A DNA stretch of 64,000 bases from Trichomonas vaginalis G3 (Eukaryota > Parabasalia > Trichomonadida > Trichomonadidae): contig NC_067206.1 of assembly GCF_026262505.1 (NCBI RefSeq), positions 10,471,679 to 10,535,678 of the forward strand. Direction: 5' to 3'. Below the pieces are notes generated by a model. The model was given only the letters and a program-made list of their open reading frames with translations. It had not been told where the DNA came from and did not search any database. How positions within the stretch are numbered: position 1 is the stretch's first letter; each line of letters starts with the position of its first letter. The position numbers and the translations under genes were made by a program. This document shows, in pieces, positions 47,514 to 63,144 of this stretch.

Positions 47514-49826
47514 GAAAAAACCAGAATTTTCGAAAAAGTGACACCAACTATTAAAGTTATTTTATTACTAGATTTATTTACAAATTATAAGATAATATCA
47601 TTAACCGAATATATTTTTAATATAAATAAAAAACTTTTTTATACAAAAAATTACAATCAATCGATAAATATTATAAAACATTTATTCCAAAAAAGATTAA
47701 GTAATAGGTGGGATCCTGCATATAATATAATTTTATGTCATAAAGTTTACAAATTTTAGATGGACCACAGTGAGAATGTGAGTGGTTAATTTAAAGGTGG
47801 TCTGATAAAGAAATCGAGGCTTACTCAACACAGCATGAAGCAGTTTCTAATACACAATCTTACTAGTCGTGTTTCGGTCGCCAGCGCTCTCATAGGGGTG
47901 CTGATTTCAAAAACCACTACTTCAAATTATTCAACAATACTCAATGCAGCATGAAGCAGCTACTACTGCTGTATCTTACTGGTAGTGTTCTTCGCTTCTT
48001 ACTATCAACTCTAAAACTAGTTTGATGTATTATTTATTCATATATAAATATATACATATATAAATATATACATATATAAATATATACATATATAAATATA
48101 TACATATATAAATATATACATATATAAATATATACATATATAAATATATACATATATAAATATATACATATATAAATATATACATATATAAATATATACA
48201 TATATAAATATATACATATATAAATATATACATATATAAATGTTGTGCATGAAAATTCGGTTCACTTCACTTCTGACAAAAGTGACATATTTACATGGCA
48301 AAAATAGTTTACATGGCAAAAATATATAGGGTATTTTTTTTAAAAGTAGTTATCTTTATATATAAAAATAAAACTTTTGATATATTTGAGTAAATGATTT
48401 ATTAATTTATTTATTTATTTTTTTTAAATCAAATCATATAAATATATATATATATATAATAGTGAAATAGAACAAGAGATAATTATTGATGATTAAATTG
48501 TAGACGAGGATAAAAGTTTAGATAAATTAATAAAATTAGTGTGGAATCAGACAAATTTCCCGCTGTTTGCGAAGGAATTGTTGGCTATGATGTACTGATC
48601 ATGAATCAGTACATCATAGCCAACAATTCCTTATACAAAGTTCAAAAACTTGGGTGCAATCAGTTCTGATTGCACCCAAGTTTTTGAACTTTCTCGAGGG
48701 AATGGAAGGGTAAGAGGTATACATTATGAATATATACCTCTTACCCTTCCATTCCCTCTCTGACAGCGGGAAACTTTGTCTGAATGTTAAACTATTCGGA
48801 CAAAGTTTCCCGCTGTTTGCGAAGGAATTGTTGGCTATGATGTACTGATTCATGATCAGTACATCATAGCCAACAATTCCTTATACAAAGTTCAAAAACT
48901 TGGGTGCAATCAGAACTGATTGCACCCAAGTTTTTGAACTTTCTCGAGGGAATGAAAGGGTAAGAGGTATACATTATGAATATATACCTCTTACCCTTCC
49001 ATTCCCTCTCTGACAGCGGGAAACTTTGTCTGAATGTTAAACTATTCGGACAAAGTTTCCCGCTGTTTGCGAAGGAATTGTTGGCTATGATGTACTGATT
49101 CATGATCAGTACATCATAGCCAACAATTCCTTATACAAAGTTCAAAAACTTGGGTGCAATCAGAACTGATTGCACCCAAGTTTTTGAACTTTCTCGAGGG
49201 AATGGAAGGGTAAGAGGTATACATTATGAATATATACCTCTTACCCTTCCATTCCCTCTCTGACAGCGGGAAACTTTGTCTGAATGTTAAACTATTCAGA
49301 CAACGTTTCCCGTCTGTTTGCGAAGGAATCAATTTATACAAATAAACTTATAAAACACAAAATTATTATTTTATAATATAATTCTTAGATAATACATCCG
49401 ATATGTAAAGTGTCAAAAATGAAGTGAACCGAATTTTCATGCATTACATATACATATATAAATATATACATATATAAATGTATACATATATAAATGTATA
49501 CATATATAAATATATACATATATAAATGTATACATATATAAATATATACATATATAAATATTATACATATATATAAATATATACATATATAAATATATAA
49601 TATATAAATATATAGATATATAAATATATACATATATAAATATATACATATATAAATATATATATATATAAATATATAGATATATAATATATAGATATAT
49701 AAATATATAGATATATAAATATATACATATATATATATAAATATATAAATAACAAAATACAATCAAAAAATAGTGTTTGGAAATTTAAGTTTAAGTGTCA
49801 CTTTTTCGTAAATTCTACCAAACTCA
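47514..49826. mobile_element. Element M5 between 79-bp direct duplications, unit 3
   Basis: Duplications at about 47435-47513 and 49827-49905. A 73-codon frame without ATG (47538-47759, ...NRWDPAYNIILCHKVYKF) is open only here; it may be a coding relic or chance. Minisatellites at 48039-48241 and 49448-49750. Z at 48246-49443. Confidence 0.77.
48246..49443. mobile_element. Hairpin element Z (three cassettes), unit 3
   Basis: The word TTGGCTATGATGTACTGA starts at 48591, 48831 (offset by the preceding palindrome half) and 49081, with the cassette edges 250 bp apart. Loop sequences vary (TGATCATGAATCA / TGATTCATGATCA) while the stems are conserved. Confidence 0.9.
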
Positions 49827-50157
49827 TTTCATTAAATCAAGGTTAAAAATCTCACCGGAAAAATAACCTCAGTGTGATAAATTTATCACCGGAAAAATTT
49901 ACAATAAGGTTAATACCGAAAATATCGAAAAATCAACATTTAAGGTTAATTTAAGAGTATGCACTTTTGTCACCTACTCAAAAATATCATTTTGCTTTTC
50001 AATTCGAACATAAATCTTAAATATTTTTAATTAATATCTGATTTACAGCATTATTATCCATTTATAAATCTGACAAATAAATGACAAAACCATCAGAAAT
50101 AGTGTCACTTTTTGTCAAAAATGAAGTCACACTATTTTTCATGCACAACATTTTTTA

Positions 50158-50188
50158 ATGGAAGCGAACAACACAGCTCCTGCTAAGG
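50158..50188 (+). pseudogene. Coiled-coil ORF, first ten codons cut off by N1
   Basis: ATG and the first codons (MEANNTAPAK) are intact, then N1 begins. The remainder lies at 53290-53759. Confidence 0.75.
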
Positions 50189-53100
50189 GAGATGGATAAA
50201 ATGCACACATTTGCACACATTTTGACACTTTTTCTGACAAGCATCATTCAAATTTGAAGAAAAACCTCTAAATTTCATTCAAATTTCTGTCAAAATGTGT
50301 GCAAAATTGAAATAGGCACACATTTTGACATACGATTATTTATATACGTTATTTTAATGGTTTCAGAGAAATCTTCGTTACACATTATTGAAGATTACTC
50401 AATATTTAAGTGAATGACTCACTACCACCTGTTTAGAAAAATGGTAGCATAAAATCCAAATGTCACATATATTATTTCTTATTTCATACAAATAAACTTA
50501 CAATTATAACCTCAACTTGTTTGCAAAGCAGAAACTCAATATAAGCAATCGATCAGTAGTGTATTTAAAAGTCGAATTTAAATTTAAAAATTTATAATCT
50601 TATTTCGGAACCAAATAGTATAAATTTAGGACAAAAAGCTACGTGGTGTTGATAACAACTATTAAAATTCAAATATTACTACCATGAACAATACAATGGC
50701 TCATATTGATAATTGATAAACGTGCATATAAATTGCATATATCATCAATGTCATTAAGTAAAATACATGTATATAAATAGATTAGAAATATTTTTCGGTT
50801 AGAATTAAAATCTATGTAATAAAAAATAAGTTATAAAAATAAATACCGAATTTTTATTTGTAATATAAACTGCTACAATATGCTAGTGTATACAAATGTA
50901 TTTGTCGTATTGATTTGAAAGATCTTCAACATGGTTCAGATCTAAATTTGAAACTCGTAAAATAAAGCGAATCTTTATTTATAATATAAACTGCTACAAT
51001 ATGCTAGTGTGTACAAATGTGTTTGTACAAATGTATAACTCTTTGTCAATTGTTATGGCACCTTATAACTTAAAAATCATTTTCATTAACAAATATAAAA
51101 AGTGACAATTAATATTTTCATTAAATGCATATTTAATTATCAAAACAATGTCGATTTAGCTTGAATGTTCATTATAAATGTGTAAGTTTCGGAAAACAAA
51201 AAATAATTAATTCTCGCAAAGAAACTTATTTTAAAAGAACCTAAACAAAAGTTCATATAATAATAAATCTAAAAATAGATATTAATTTAAACGAAGATAA
51301 TGAGAGAATGGGGATGTTGTAAAACAATGAGACTTAATGATCAAATAATTAAAATAATAAAATTAATTAAAGGAAAGCTAAAATAGTTTAATGAATTTTT
51401 ATAGATTGATTACACAATCAATGTTTCTGTGTCAATGTACATCAATCAACATTGTTTCATTGAATTTTGTCTTTCACCAAGAAGATTCAAGAACAAAGTT
51501 TTGTAGTTTCAATAGATTGATTACACAATCAATGTTTCTGTGTCAATGTACATCAATCAACATTGTTTCATTGAATTTTGTCTTTCACCAAGAAGATTCA
51601 AGAACAAGTTTTCCTCTTTTTCTTTTTTAAATGATTAAAATATTACCTTGCTTCAACTTTACACGTTTTCGTTTACTAAAATTATCTTTTACCTTCACTT
51701 ATCTTATCATACCCAATTATTCATTTAATTCTATATTTTTCTGACCAAAAATCCTCTCAAATCTCCCTTCTTCTTTCAAAAATTCTATGAGTTTATTCAA
51801 ATTTCCTTTAAATCTTTGCTAGTCCTTCTATGAGATTCATTCTAAAATTTTTGAAAAAAATTTAAAATTTGCTAAATATATTCTTTATTACTTTGCACTA
51901 TTTTCCAATTGAAAAATCGTCGATTTTAATCAAATGTAAGATCATCATAATAAAAATTATGAAACTTACCGTGTTTATTAGTAAATTTCAATATGAAGTT
52001 GTTATACAAACAGCTGGGACTTTAAATTGAGAAATTGCATAATTCCATCTACAAATTTTGGTCTAGACAATAATCATTGATAAATTATAATATATGTATT
52101 ATGTGTATTTACATTGCATATATAACAATTTCAATTTCTATATTAAATTGTTATTTGATATCAGCTATATTTGTTCAGGTAAAATGAAGTGTAAAAATAT
52201 AACTCATGAATTACATATATATATATATTATTTTTATTATTAAAATCAAATTCAGATTTATAAATTAAGGTTATTCATTTTTGATATGGTTATCACGCTC
52301 AAATATGTTGACAAAGAGTTATACATTTGTACAAACACATTTGTACACACTAGCATATTGTAGCAGTTTATATTATAAATAAAGATTCGCTTTATTTTAC
52401 GAGTTTCAAATTTAGATCTGAACCATGTTGAAGATCTTTCAAATCAATACGACAAATACATTTGTACACACTAGCATATTGTAGCAGTTTATATTATAAA
52501 TAAAGATTCGCTTTATTTTACGAGTTTCAAATTTAGATCTGAACCATGTTGAAGATCTTTCAAATCAATACGACAAATACATTTGTATACACTAGCATAT
52601 TGTAGCAGTTTATATTACAAATAAAAATTCGGTATTTATTTTTATAACTTATTTTTTATTACATAGATTTTAATTCTAACCGAAAAATATTTCTAATCTA
52701 TTTATATACATGTATTTTACTTAATGACATTGATGATATATGCAATTTATATGCACGTTTATCAATTATCAATATGAGCCATTGTATTGTTCATGGTAGT
52801 AATATTTGAATTTTAATAGTTGTTATCAACACCACGTAGCTTTTTGTCCTAAATTTATACTATTTGGTTCCGAAATAAGATTATAAATTTTTAAATTTAA
52901 ATTCGACTTTTAAATACACTACTGATCGATTGCTTATATTGAGTTTCTGCTTTGCAAACAAGTTGAGGTTATAATTGTAAGTTTATTTGTATGAAATAAG
53001 AAATAATATATGTGACATTTGGATTTTATGCTACCATTTTTCTAAACAGGTGGTAGTGAGTCATTCACTTAAATATTGAGTAATCTTCAATAATGTGTAA

Positions 53101-53289
53101 CGAAGATTTCTCTGAAACCATTAAAATAACGTATATAAATAATCGTATGTCAAAATGTGTGCCTATTTCAATTTTGCACACATTTTGACAGAAATTTGAA
53201 TGAAATTTAGAGGTTTTTCTTCAAATTTGAATGATGCTTGTCAGAAAAAGTGTCAAAATGTGTGCAAATGTGTGCTATGTTTTTTTCTC
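50189..53289. mobile_element. Foldback-like MULE element N1 (3.1 kb)
   Basis: Target CTGCTAAGG is duplicated (50180-50188, 53290-53298), with the empty site in units 1 and 2. It begins GAGATGGATAAAATGC and ends with a TTTTTTCTC tail. The arms are 50189-51049 (861 bp) and 52308-53289 (982 bp). The 121-bp difference equals one tandem monomer (starts 52341, 52462, 52583 on the right; two monomers on the left, 50871 and 50992). The core 51050-52307 is AT-rich, with a 111-bp direct duplication at 51401 and 51512, and no transposase. Confidence 0.92.
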
Positions 53290-53759
53290 CTGCTAAGGCT
53301 GTTGCCATCCAGAAGCCAGAGGTGACTGAAGAACAGTCCTCTGGCGACGAGGAAATATTGATGGGTGGCGAGAGTCCGAAGACCGAGATCAAGATCCCAG
53401 ATCTCGATCACAAGCAAACGGCAAAGAAAACGGGTCCACAAGCTACTCCTCGAGTTCTACGTTTAATCAAGACCAGCCACAAGTATTTGAAGCAGCTGGA
53501 GGAGTCAAACGTAGCTCTCGAGGAACTAAAGCAGCAGATCACAAAGCAGGCGGAGGAACTACAACAGAAGAATGAGTTCATAACATTACTCAAGACCAAG
53601 CTCGACTACAAAGATGAAGAGATCTCTGATCTCAGATCTCGAGTTGATCAGTTGGGAAGGCAGTCTGATATGTGGCACGAACGCTTCATTACTGCAAACT
53701 CATCATACAAAGAAAGAAGCCACTTGTTGACTACTGTAATTAAATACTTATCTTTATAA
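53290..53759 (+). pseudogene. Coiled-coil ORF, 3' part, fused in frame to N1 end
   Basis: Residues 8-163 of the coiled-coil protein are retained. The frame is open upstream into the arm of N1 and acquires a different N-terminus (...CVQMCAMFFSPAKAV), with ATG codons at 53268 and 53277. The insertion could therefore yield a chimeric protein if the N1 arm supplies transcription. Confidence 0.7.
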
Positions 53760-53827
53760 AAAAATATCATTTTTTTTCCAGTGAAAAAAAGTATTTATTC
53801 TTAACTGTTTGTGGGGATCTTTAGAAG

Positions 53828-54019
53828 TTACCAAGGCACCAGACTGCGTGCTTCAATTCTTTGTTCTATTGCATACTCGATCATTTTCATTGTTCTCTTC
53901 GTTCTTTGTATTTGCGAGTATTGCTTACTTATAATGTGATCTTGGTTTCTTATGATCTTTGTCATGATCTCGATCCTCTTCTGGATCCTTTGTCTCTTAT
54001 CAGTTGGAACATCATCCAT
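53828..54019 (-). CDS. 63-residue basic helical ORF, unit 3
   Basis: Identical to 18215-18406. Confidence 0.5.
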   Translation of the reverse strand: MDDVPTDKRQRIQKRIEIMTKIIRNQDHIISKQYSQIQRTKRTMKMIEYAIEQRIEARSLVPW

Positions 54020-54191
54020 ATCAATTGGTGCGAATAAGAATCCCCCAGTTGTACGTCAGGCTGTTTCTTCGCCACTAAAGGCACGTCTCATTATGGCGTC
54101 CATAATAATTAGTGCCCGTATAGTGTCACTTTTTCATTGTGCCGGTGCCTGTAGCTGTAGGCTACAGGCGACGCACAATGTATACTGTACT

Positions 54192-55063
54192 GAGATGGAT
54201 GTTTAATATTTGTGAGTGAGAATGCAAGCAGGAGTTTGGTACTTTAAGGCTAGGTTGAGATAGATTTCCCATTATATTATCTGTGAATATATTGTTTGAA
54301 AATTCAAGATATAAAAATATATTATCAAAAAATTTTATATTTTTAAATACAATAGGGTGGAAGTATAGTACGATGAGATAGCAATGATATATTTTATAAT
54401 GGGAGGTAATCTGAAGATAAGTAGCAAATTTTATGCGATTTTGATTGGGAGTTGGAGGGTGTGAGTACTATAGCATGTAATAGTATCTCACACCCTCCAA
54501 TTCTTCCTATGGCGCCGAAAAATTTTTGGTGAAATGCGACGACATTTCACCAAAAATTTTCGGTGCCATATAGAGAACTATAGTCTGCGAGGTACTGATT
54601 CTATCTATGTACCTCGCAGACCATAGTTCTCAGCCAAAATGTCAAAAATTTTGGAAATTCGAAATAATTTTTTTGAGAAAAAATTAACCGTTTAACATTG
54701 CCAAAAATCTAAAAAACTCACAATTTTTTTAAATTGATAACCCTCAAACCGTTTCCAATCAATAATTTGAGAGTCTATATGATAATGTAAAAGTTAAAAC
54801 ATTCAAGTATTTAAGTATTTCTTTAAAATATTAAGTTTTTTATTTTTCCAATAAAATTCTAATATCAAATATTTTTATTTAACGATTAATTTTATTTATA
54901 TTTTTATAGTTTTTTTAAGAAAAAATATTGTTAGGGTTTTATGGATTTTCAATTAATATACAAGATAATTCATGAATGTATATATTTCCAAGTTTTTAAG
55001 GACGCAACACTTTACATTTGTAAACTGTCAAAAATGAAGTCACGCTATTTTTCATGCATTACA
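54192..55063. repeat. 872-bp inverted-repeat arm (left of spacer, unit 3)
   Basis: Uninterrupted; partner 56635-57506. Confidence 0.93.
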
Positions 55064-56634
<1,571 letters not shown>

Positions 56635-57506
56635 TGTAATGCATGAAAAATAGCGTGACTTCATTTTTGACAGTTTACAAATGTAAAGTGTTGCGTCCTT
56701 AAAAACTTGGAAATATATACATTCATGAATTATCTTGTATATTAATTGAAAATCCATAAAACCCTAACAATATTTTTTCTTAAAAAAACTATAAAAATAT
56801 AAATAAAATTAATCGTTAAATAAAAATATTTGATATTAGAATTTTATTGGAAAAATAAAAAACTTAATATTTTAAAGAAATACTTAAATACTTGAATGTT
56901 TTAACTTTTACATTATCATATAGACTCTCAAATTATTGATTGGAAACGGTTTGAGGGTTATCAATTTAAAAAAATTGTGAGTTTTTTAGATTTTTGGCAA
57001 TGTTAAACGGTTAATTTTTTCTCAAAAAAATTATTTCGAATTTCCAAAATTTTTGACATTTTGGCTGAGAACTATGGTCTGCGAGGTACATAGATAGAAT
57101 CAGTACCTCGCAGACTATAGTTCTCTATATGGCACCGAAAATTTTTGGTGAAATGTCGTCGCATTTCACCAAAAATTTTTCGGCGCCATAGGAAGAATTG
57201 GAGGGTGTGAGATACTATTACATGCTATAGTACTCACACCCTCCAACTCCCAATCAAAATCGCATAAAATTTGCTACTTATCTTCAGATTACCTCCCATT
57301 ATAAAATATATCATTGCTATCTCATCGTACTATACTTCCACCCTATTGTATTTAAAAATATAAAATTTTTTGATAATATATTTTTATATCTTGAATTTTC
57401 AAACAATATATTCACAGATAATATAATGGGAAATCTATCTCAACCTAGCCTTAAAGTACCAAACTCCTGCTTGCATTCTCACTCACAAATATTAAACATC
57501 CATCTC
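56635..57506. repeat. 872-bp inverted-repeat arm (right of spacer, unit 3)
   Basis: Reverse complement of 54192-55063. The flank CTCCAAAAAACTAAA has one more A than units 0 and 2, matching unit 1. Confidence 0.93.
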
Positions 57507-57710
57507 CAAAAAACTAAATTCTTCACAATTTTTTTTAAAATTGAGAACATAAAAAACGTATGCATTCAATAATTTAAGATACTAACAAATATTACAAACT
57601 TCAAAATATCAGATATTAACGTTTTTCAATTAAAAAAAATATCGAGATTGGGACAAAGTTGCAATTCGGCACTTTTTGTAAAAAAATGGGGTCATACTCA
57701 TAATGAATAG

Positions 57711-58230
57711 AGACTTATAGCCAAGTCTTGATATCATGCAGGGAGAATATACATTGATAAGCAATTATATTTTATAGTAGTAGTATTCAGAAATTCTTAC
57801 AATTTACAATACAATTTTCAAAAATGGATAAAGACTTATAGCCAAGTCTTGATATCATGCAGGGAGAATATACATTGATAAGCAATTATATTTTATAGTA
57901 GTAGTATTCAGAAATTCTTACAATTTACAATACAATTTTCAAAAATGGATAAAGACTTATAGCCAAGTCTTGATATCATGCAGGGAGAATATACATTGAT
58001 AAGCAATTATATTTTATAGTAGTAGTATTCAGAAATTCTTACAATTTACAATACAATTTTCAAAAATGGATAAAGACTTATAGCCAAGTCTTGATATCAT
58101 GCAGGGAGAATATACATTGATAAGCAATTATATTTTATAGTAGTAGTATTCAGAAATTCTTACAATTTACAATACAATTTTCAAAAATGGATAAAGACTT
58201 ATAGCCAAGTCTTGATATCATGCAGGGAGA
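57711..58230. repeat. 121-bp tandem array, MULE-1 element, unit 4
   Basis: 4.3 monomers, exact 121-bp spacing. Confidence 0.97.
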
Positions 58231-58439
58231 CTCTCTACAAATACAAAAATTGATTATCATAAGGAAATACAAATTTATCAATTTTCATGTGAAAATTACA
58301 TAAATTTGTTCTCCAATAAATAGCAATAATACTTTGAATGTTATATTAAGTAATATAGCTTCAGGTAAATAAGCTTACACTTCAAAAATATACTGTTTAT
58401 TCATTAATTTTAAAAAAAGTCCAAATTATCTAATCTTGC

Positions 58440-59909
58440 TTACTCTTCCTTTAAACTTCTTTGTGCCAAATTTAATATTGCCTTCAAAGATGGAATAAGG
58501 ACACTAGGTTCAATCCTTCGGCTTTCGACAATTTCCAAAATGTGTTGAATTAATTTCAAACATTCATCGTGTTTTGAAGCTCTTTGCTCAACAATCTGAT
58601 TATCTGCCCTTGTAAGAATTCTTACTGCTCTTTTTTCATTCAAAACATTAGCGACTTGAACCTTAATAATCACATTTGGAATCACAACAGTGATGAGAGT
58701 TATGACGATGTCATCAATGCGCTCATTTTTCTTACCCAAGAAAAATGTTTGCTTTAATTGATGAAAGTGTGATTCCGCAATGTTATTCGTGGAATCACCT
58801 TCTCCACGATATAACATCATCCAATGTTCTTTGGTTCTTCTCCATTGTTTATCGAAATACTTCAAAGCGCGCGGTTCTTCTTCTTCTAACATTGTTGTCA
58901 AGAACTCATATGTTTCATCAGACTCTTCAGCCAGCTTTTCTGCATTCGTTGCATCTGCACGTAATGTCAAAAAGTCCAGTGCTAAATAGAAGTTCTCAAA
59001 ATTCTGTGGATTGTCAAAATAGCTTCCAACTTTTGCACATGCGCGTAAAACATGCACAGCGCACCAACTGAGCTGCGCAAGAGGAAATCCGTCCTCAATT
59101 GCGCGAGCAATGTTTAGCGCACAGTCAGCGCTCCAATGCTGTGGATCCAGGTGCGCAAACTCACAGAATTTCACCAAACATTCTTGAATTTTTTCAGATG
59201 TCTGAGGGTTCACTAAAAAATAGCAAAAGGGGAAAATTGTGTTTTGACTTGTTTTCATTGTTACTGCAAACAATTGGATCTTTCCTTTAATTAAAGAATG
59301 AGTGGAATCGACGTGGAGAGGGTTATCAATGCTATGCACCAATTCTTTTGCAGCAAAAGGTGCATATATGATTGTAAACTCGGAAAAATCTCCATTGTAA
59401 TCAAATTGAACGAGATCATCTGGGCACTCTTCCTGTAAATTATTCAAAAATGCTTCCAAAGAAGTGTAAGGATCGTTTGATAATCTTTGTGCAATAATCT
59501 CATCAAGGCGATAAAATTTGTGCTTTAAAGCATCAGTAGACTGCGCGAAAAGTTTCATCGTTTCTTTGTTATTCGTATCAATTCCGAACTTATCAAAAAA
59601 TGCTTTTTGAGCAAGAAATTGCTTTCCACCGTTTTTAATATAAAGTTCGATCCATTTTTGATAAAATTTACTCGCGTAATGTGAACCCATTTCAACTCCT
59701 ATATGATGGCAATGTTCTTCATTAACTTTGCTTATAGTAAACACTCCATTTTGTTCTTCAACCCTAAATTTTGCCTTGCATAGGGGATACGAACATGAAT
59801 AAGTGACATATTGCTTTGGAGATCCCGTTCTTCTTCTGTATGGGACACCGCCCTTGACTTCCTGTTTAATACCAAAAGCAATAAGCTCCTCTAAGTCCAC
59901 CGAAATCAT
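58440..59909 (-). CDS. MULE-1 transposase, intact (unit 4)
   Basis: It differs from units 1-3 by Ala for Thr in the C-x2-H motif (C-A-V-H) and Gln for Arg at residue 336 (NPQNF). Catalytic and zinc residues are unchanged. The frame is open to 60011 through the X terminus. Confidence 0.9.
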   Translation of the reverse strand: MISVDLEELIAFGIKQEVKGGVPYRRRTGSPKQYVTYSCSYPLCKAKFRVEEQNGVFTISKVNEEHCHHIGVEMGSHYASKFYQKWIELYIKNGGKQFLAQKAFFDKFGIDTNNKETMKLFAQSTDALKHKFYRLDEIIAQRLSNDPYTSLEAFLNNLQEECPDDLVQFDYNGDFSEFTIIYAPFAAKELVHSIDNPLHVDSTHSLIKGKIQLFAVTMKTSQNTIFPFCYFLVNPQTSEKIQECLVKFCEFAHLDPQHWSADCALNIARAIEDGFPLAQLSWCAVHVLRACAKVGSYFDNPQNFENFYLALDFLTLRADATNAEKLAEESDETYEFLTTMLEEEEPRALKYFDKQWRRTKEHWMMLYRGEGDSTNNIAESHFHQLKQTFFLGKKNERIDDIVITLITVVIPNVIIKVQVANVLNEKRAVRILTRADNQIVEQRASKHDECLKLIQHILEIVESRRIEPSVLIPSLKAILNLAQRSLKEE

Positions 59910-60162
59910 AAAAATGAAGTGATTTTGAAAAGAGTTAACAAAATTCAAATCGAATGGGGGACAAACTCGCCCATTGTCACTTTTCATTAACCTTAAACTT
60001 GTAATTTTCATTATTTTTAATTAACCTTATTTCTTTCCCAATTCCTGATTTATTTTATTCACTTACTATTAAAAGTCACATTTTAATAAAATATAATAAT
60101 TTATTTATAGCATTTTTTACTATACTGTAATAAAAAATTAATTATAATAAATTAAATGTTTA

Positions 60163-60531
60163 TTAAATCAAATGTTTTCTTTGCAATAATATTTTTAATG
60201 TTGAGTAAACAATGTTGGGATCAAGTGTATCATTTTTCAGACCTTTCTGAACAGCTTCAAGCATACTGATGCATTCGACTTTTTTAAATTGTGTCATTTC
60301 TTCGAAATCTCTTGTGACTTTTTTGATAACTTTAACACTTCTCTCTGAATCCAGACCTTTAATTTGCAACTTAATCAGGAATGAAGGAACAACACTGGAA
60401 TATAACTCGATGACAAGTTCATCGAGTCGAAGATTTGGTTGTACACCACTTGTATGTGCCGGATACCATTGTGTCAAATTTTTTCTGAAATTAACTTTAA
60501 AAGTACTAAGTAAGATCATGAGATATAGCAA
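60163..60531 (-). pseudogene. MULE-2 C-terminal fragment (X1, unit 4)
   Basis: Identical product to 10111-10479. Confidence 0.72.
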
Positions 60532-60562
60532 TATATGTTTAAACTAACTTATATTTTGTCAT

Positions 60563-63144
60563 AAGACGAAATGGTGGAAGTGAGGTGAAGTCAAAAGTGA
60601 CATATATTTGGCCGGCTAAATTCCCCTTTAGTTTACATGTCAAAATTACAATAAATTAATTATTTTGCTTAGCAATTAGCTATGTATTAAAACTAAAATT
60701 ATTACTATTCAATTCTATACATTCAAATATTAAACAATTCAAATTTAATAACAAAGATATTACAATAAATAAAAAAAATGATTAAAAATGTCCCTGAAAA
60801 TTTTCTGAAAGCTATCTCGTGTTTAGGTCTCAATTTTTTTAGAAATAGAAAAAGATTGGATTTAACTTTCAAACATTATATATAGTTTTGTATATGGAAG
60901 CCTTTAAATACAAGTTAATGATATGGAGTTGTATTGCGAGGAAGAGGGAATCAAAGAAATTGACGAAGTTCCAGAATTTTATTCAACAATTCTTAATCAA
61001 TTAACAAAAACTATACCGAAACTTATCTTACCATCCAAATCAAATCACATTACATACGGAATAAACATTTAATCTTTTACCATTAAAATTATATTTATAC
61101 GTTATTTAATTTTTTACGTCTAAGTTGAATAGGATAATAGCCGAAGATATAAAGTAACTATAGTTTACAAGCTAAGGAACAAATCAGCATTGAAACTAAA
61201 AAATGCTGAAATATTATAATAAATTGAAGAAATACTGTGATAGAATACCTAGTTATACTAGATACTATTATAATATGAATTCATTTGTATTGAATATCGA
61301 TAATAAAAAATCGATGAAATATTAAAATGAGAATAAATTAATAATGAGATTATAAATTAGAATTATTTCTCTTTTATTTAAAATAAAAACTTAGTTCTAT
61401 TTAAATTCGATAAAGAAGTACGAAAAAGTTGTATTATACGTATGATGTTGCCCGATGTTTGGTAACACTATTGTAGAATATAAGCATATATGATAGAAAA
61501 GCAATATGCTTAATATCGAGTAATTCTAATTTTTTACGAAATTATTCAAATACGTTATTTTTTAAAATGAAAAGATAAGCATACCATTATGCAGTAGTTT
61601 GCGCACATATACTATGCTGATGAAAGTTGGTCTCTAATTCGAAACTTGAGTCTGTCAAATTGACGTTCAAGTATTAAAAAGTTGTATTATACGTATGATG
61701 TTGCCCGATGTTTGGTAACACTATTGTAGAATATAAGCATATATGATAGAAAAGCAATATGCTTAATATCGAGTAATTCTAATTTTTTACGAAATTATTC
61801 AAATACGTTATTTTTTAAAATGAAAAGATAAGCATACCATTATGCAGTAGTTTGCGCACATATACTATGCTGATGAAAGTTGGTCTCTAATTCGAAACTT
61901 GAGTCTGTCAAATTGACGTTCAAGTATTAAAAAGTTGTATTATACGTATGATGTTGCCCGATGTTTGGTAACACTATTGTAGAATATAAGCATATATGAT
62001 AGAAAAGCAATATGCTTAATATCGAGTAATTCTAATTTTTTACGAAATTATTCAAATACGTTATTTTTTAAAATGAAAAGATAAGCATACCATTATGCAG
62101 TAGTTTGCGCACATATACTATGCTGATGAAAGTTGGTCTCTAATTCGAAACTTGAGTCTGTCAAATTGACGTTCAAGTATTAAAAAGTTGTATTATACGT
62201 ATGATGTTGCCCGATGTTTGGTAACACTATTGTAGAATATAAGCATATATGATAGAAAAGCAATATGCTTAATATCGAGTAATTCTAATTTTTACGAAAT
62301 TATTCAAATACGTTATTTTTTAAAATGAAAAGATAAGCATACCATTATGCAGTAGTTTGCGCACATATACTATGCTGATGAAAGTTGGTCTCTAATTCGA
62401 AACTTGAGTCTGTCAAATTGACGTTCCATTTTATTTTAATCGATATTCAATACAAATGAATTCATATTATAATAGTATCTAGTATAACTAGGTATTCTAT
62501 CACAGTATTTCTTCAATTTATTATAATATTTCAGCATTTTTAGTTTCAATGCTGATTTGTTCCTTAGCTTGTAAACTATAGTTACTTTATATCTTCGGCT
62601 ATTATCCTATTCAACTTAGACGTAAAAAAATTAAATAACGTATAAATATAATTTTAATGGTAAAAGATTAAATGTTTATTCCGTATGTAATGTGATTTGA
62701 TTTGGATGGTAAGATAAGTTTCGGTATAGTTTTTGTTAATTGATTAAGAATTGTTGAATAAAATTCTGGAACTTCGTCAATTTCTTTGATTCCTTCTTGA
62801 AGCGTTGAAATTTCTTATTGACTCTCTTTTTATAACTTTTGAAAGAAACCGTAAAAATTGTGAAACATGCTTTTTAATAAAAAACAATTTTGATGAAAGC
62901 CATAAATTAATTTAAAATTGAAATAAATTTTTGAAATCTATGATATTGAATAAAAAAATTTATAGTGTAGATATTGATATAGATATAGATGTTAATTTTA
63001 ATATGATATTTGATAAAATTTTTTTTATCAAAACATACTGATAATAGGTTGACATGTAATATGATATTTTGCCTTGTAAATATATTTGGTCGGCAAAATA
63101 ACCTAATTACTCTTATTTTGAGTTCACTTCCACCATTTCGTCTT
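60563..63144. mobile_element. Element Y without N3, unit 4
   Basis: Empty N3 site at 60842-60850, so the 35-codon frame is uninterrupted here as in unit 2. Confidence 0.72.
60947..62793. repeat. 356-bp inverted repeat with four 253-bp monomers, unit 4
   Basis: Tandem core 61425-62426 has one more monomer than the other units. Confidence 0.92.

Noticed and set aside
48614-49341. 75-79 codon minus-strand frames in Z
   Set aside because: Translation of hairpin cassettes; they vary with cassette number.
51391-51630. 79-codon frame in the core of N1
   Set aside because: It reads through a 111-bp direct duplication and has no conserved motif; probably chance.
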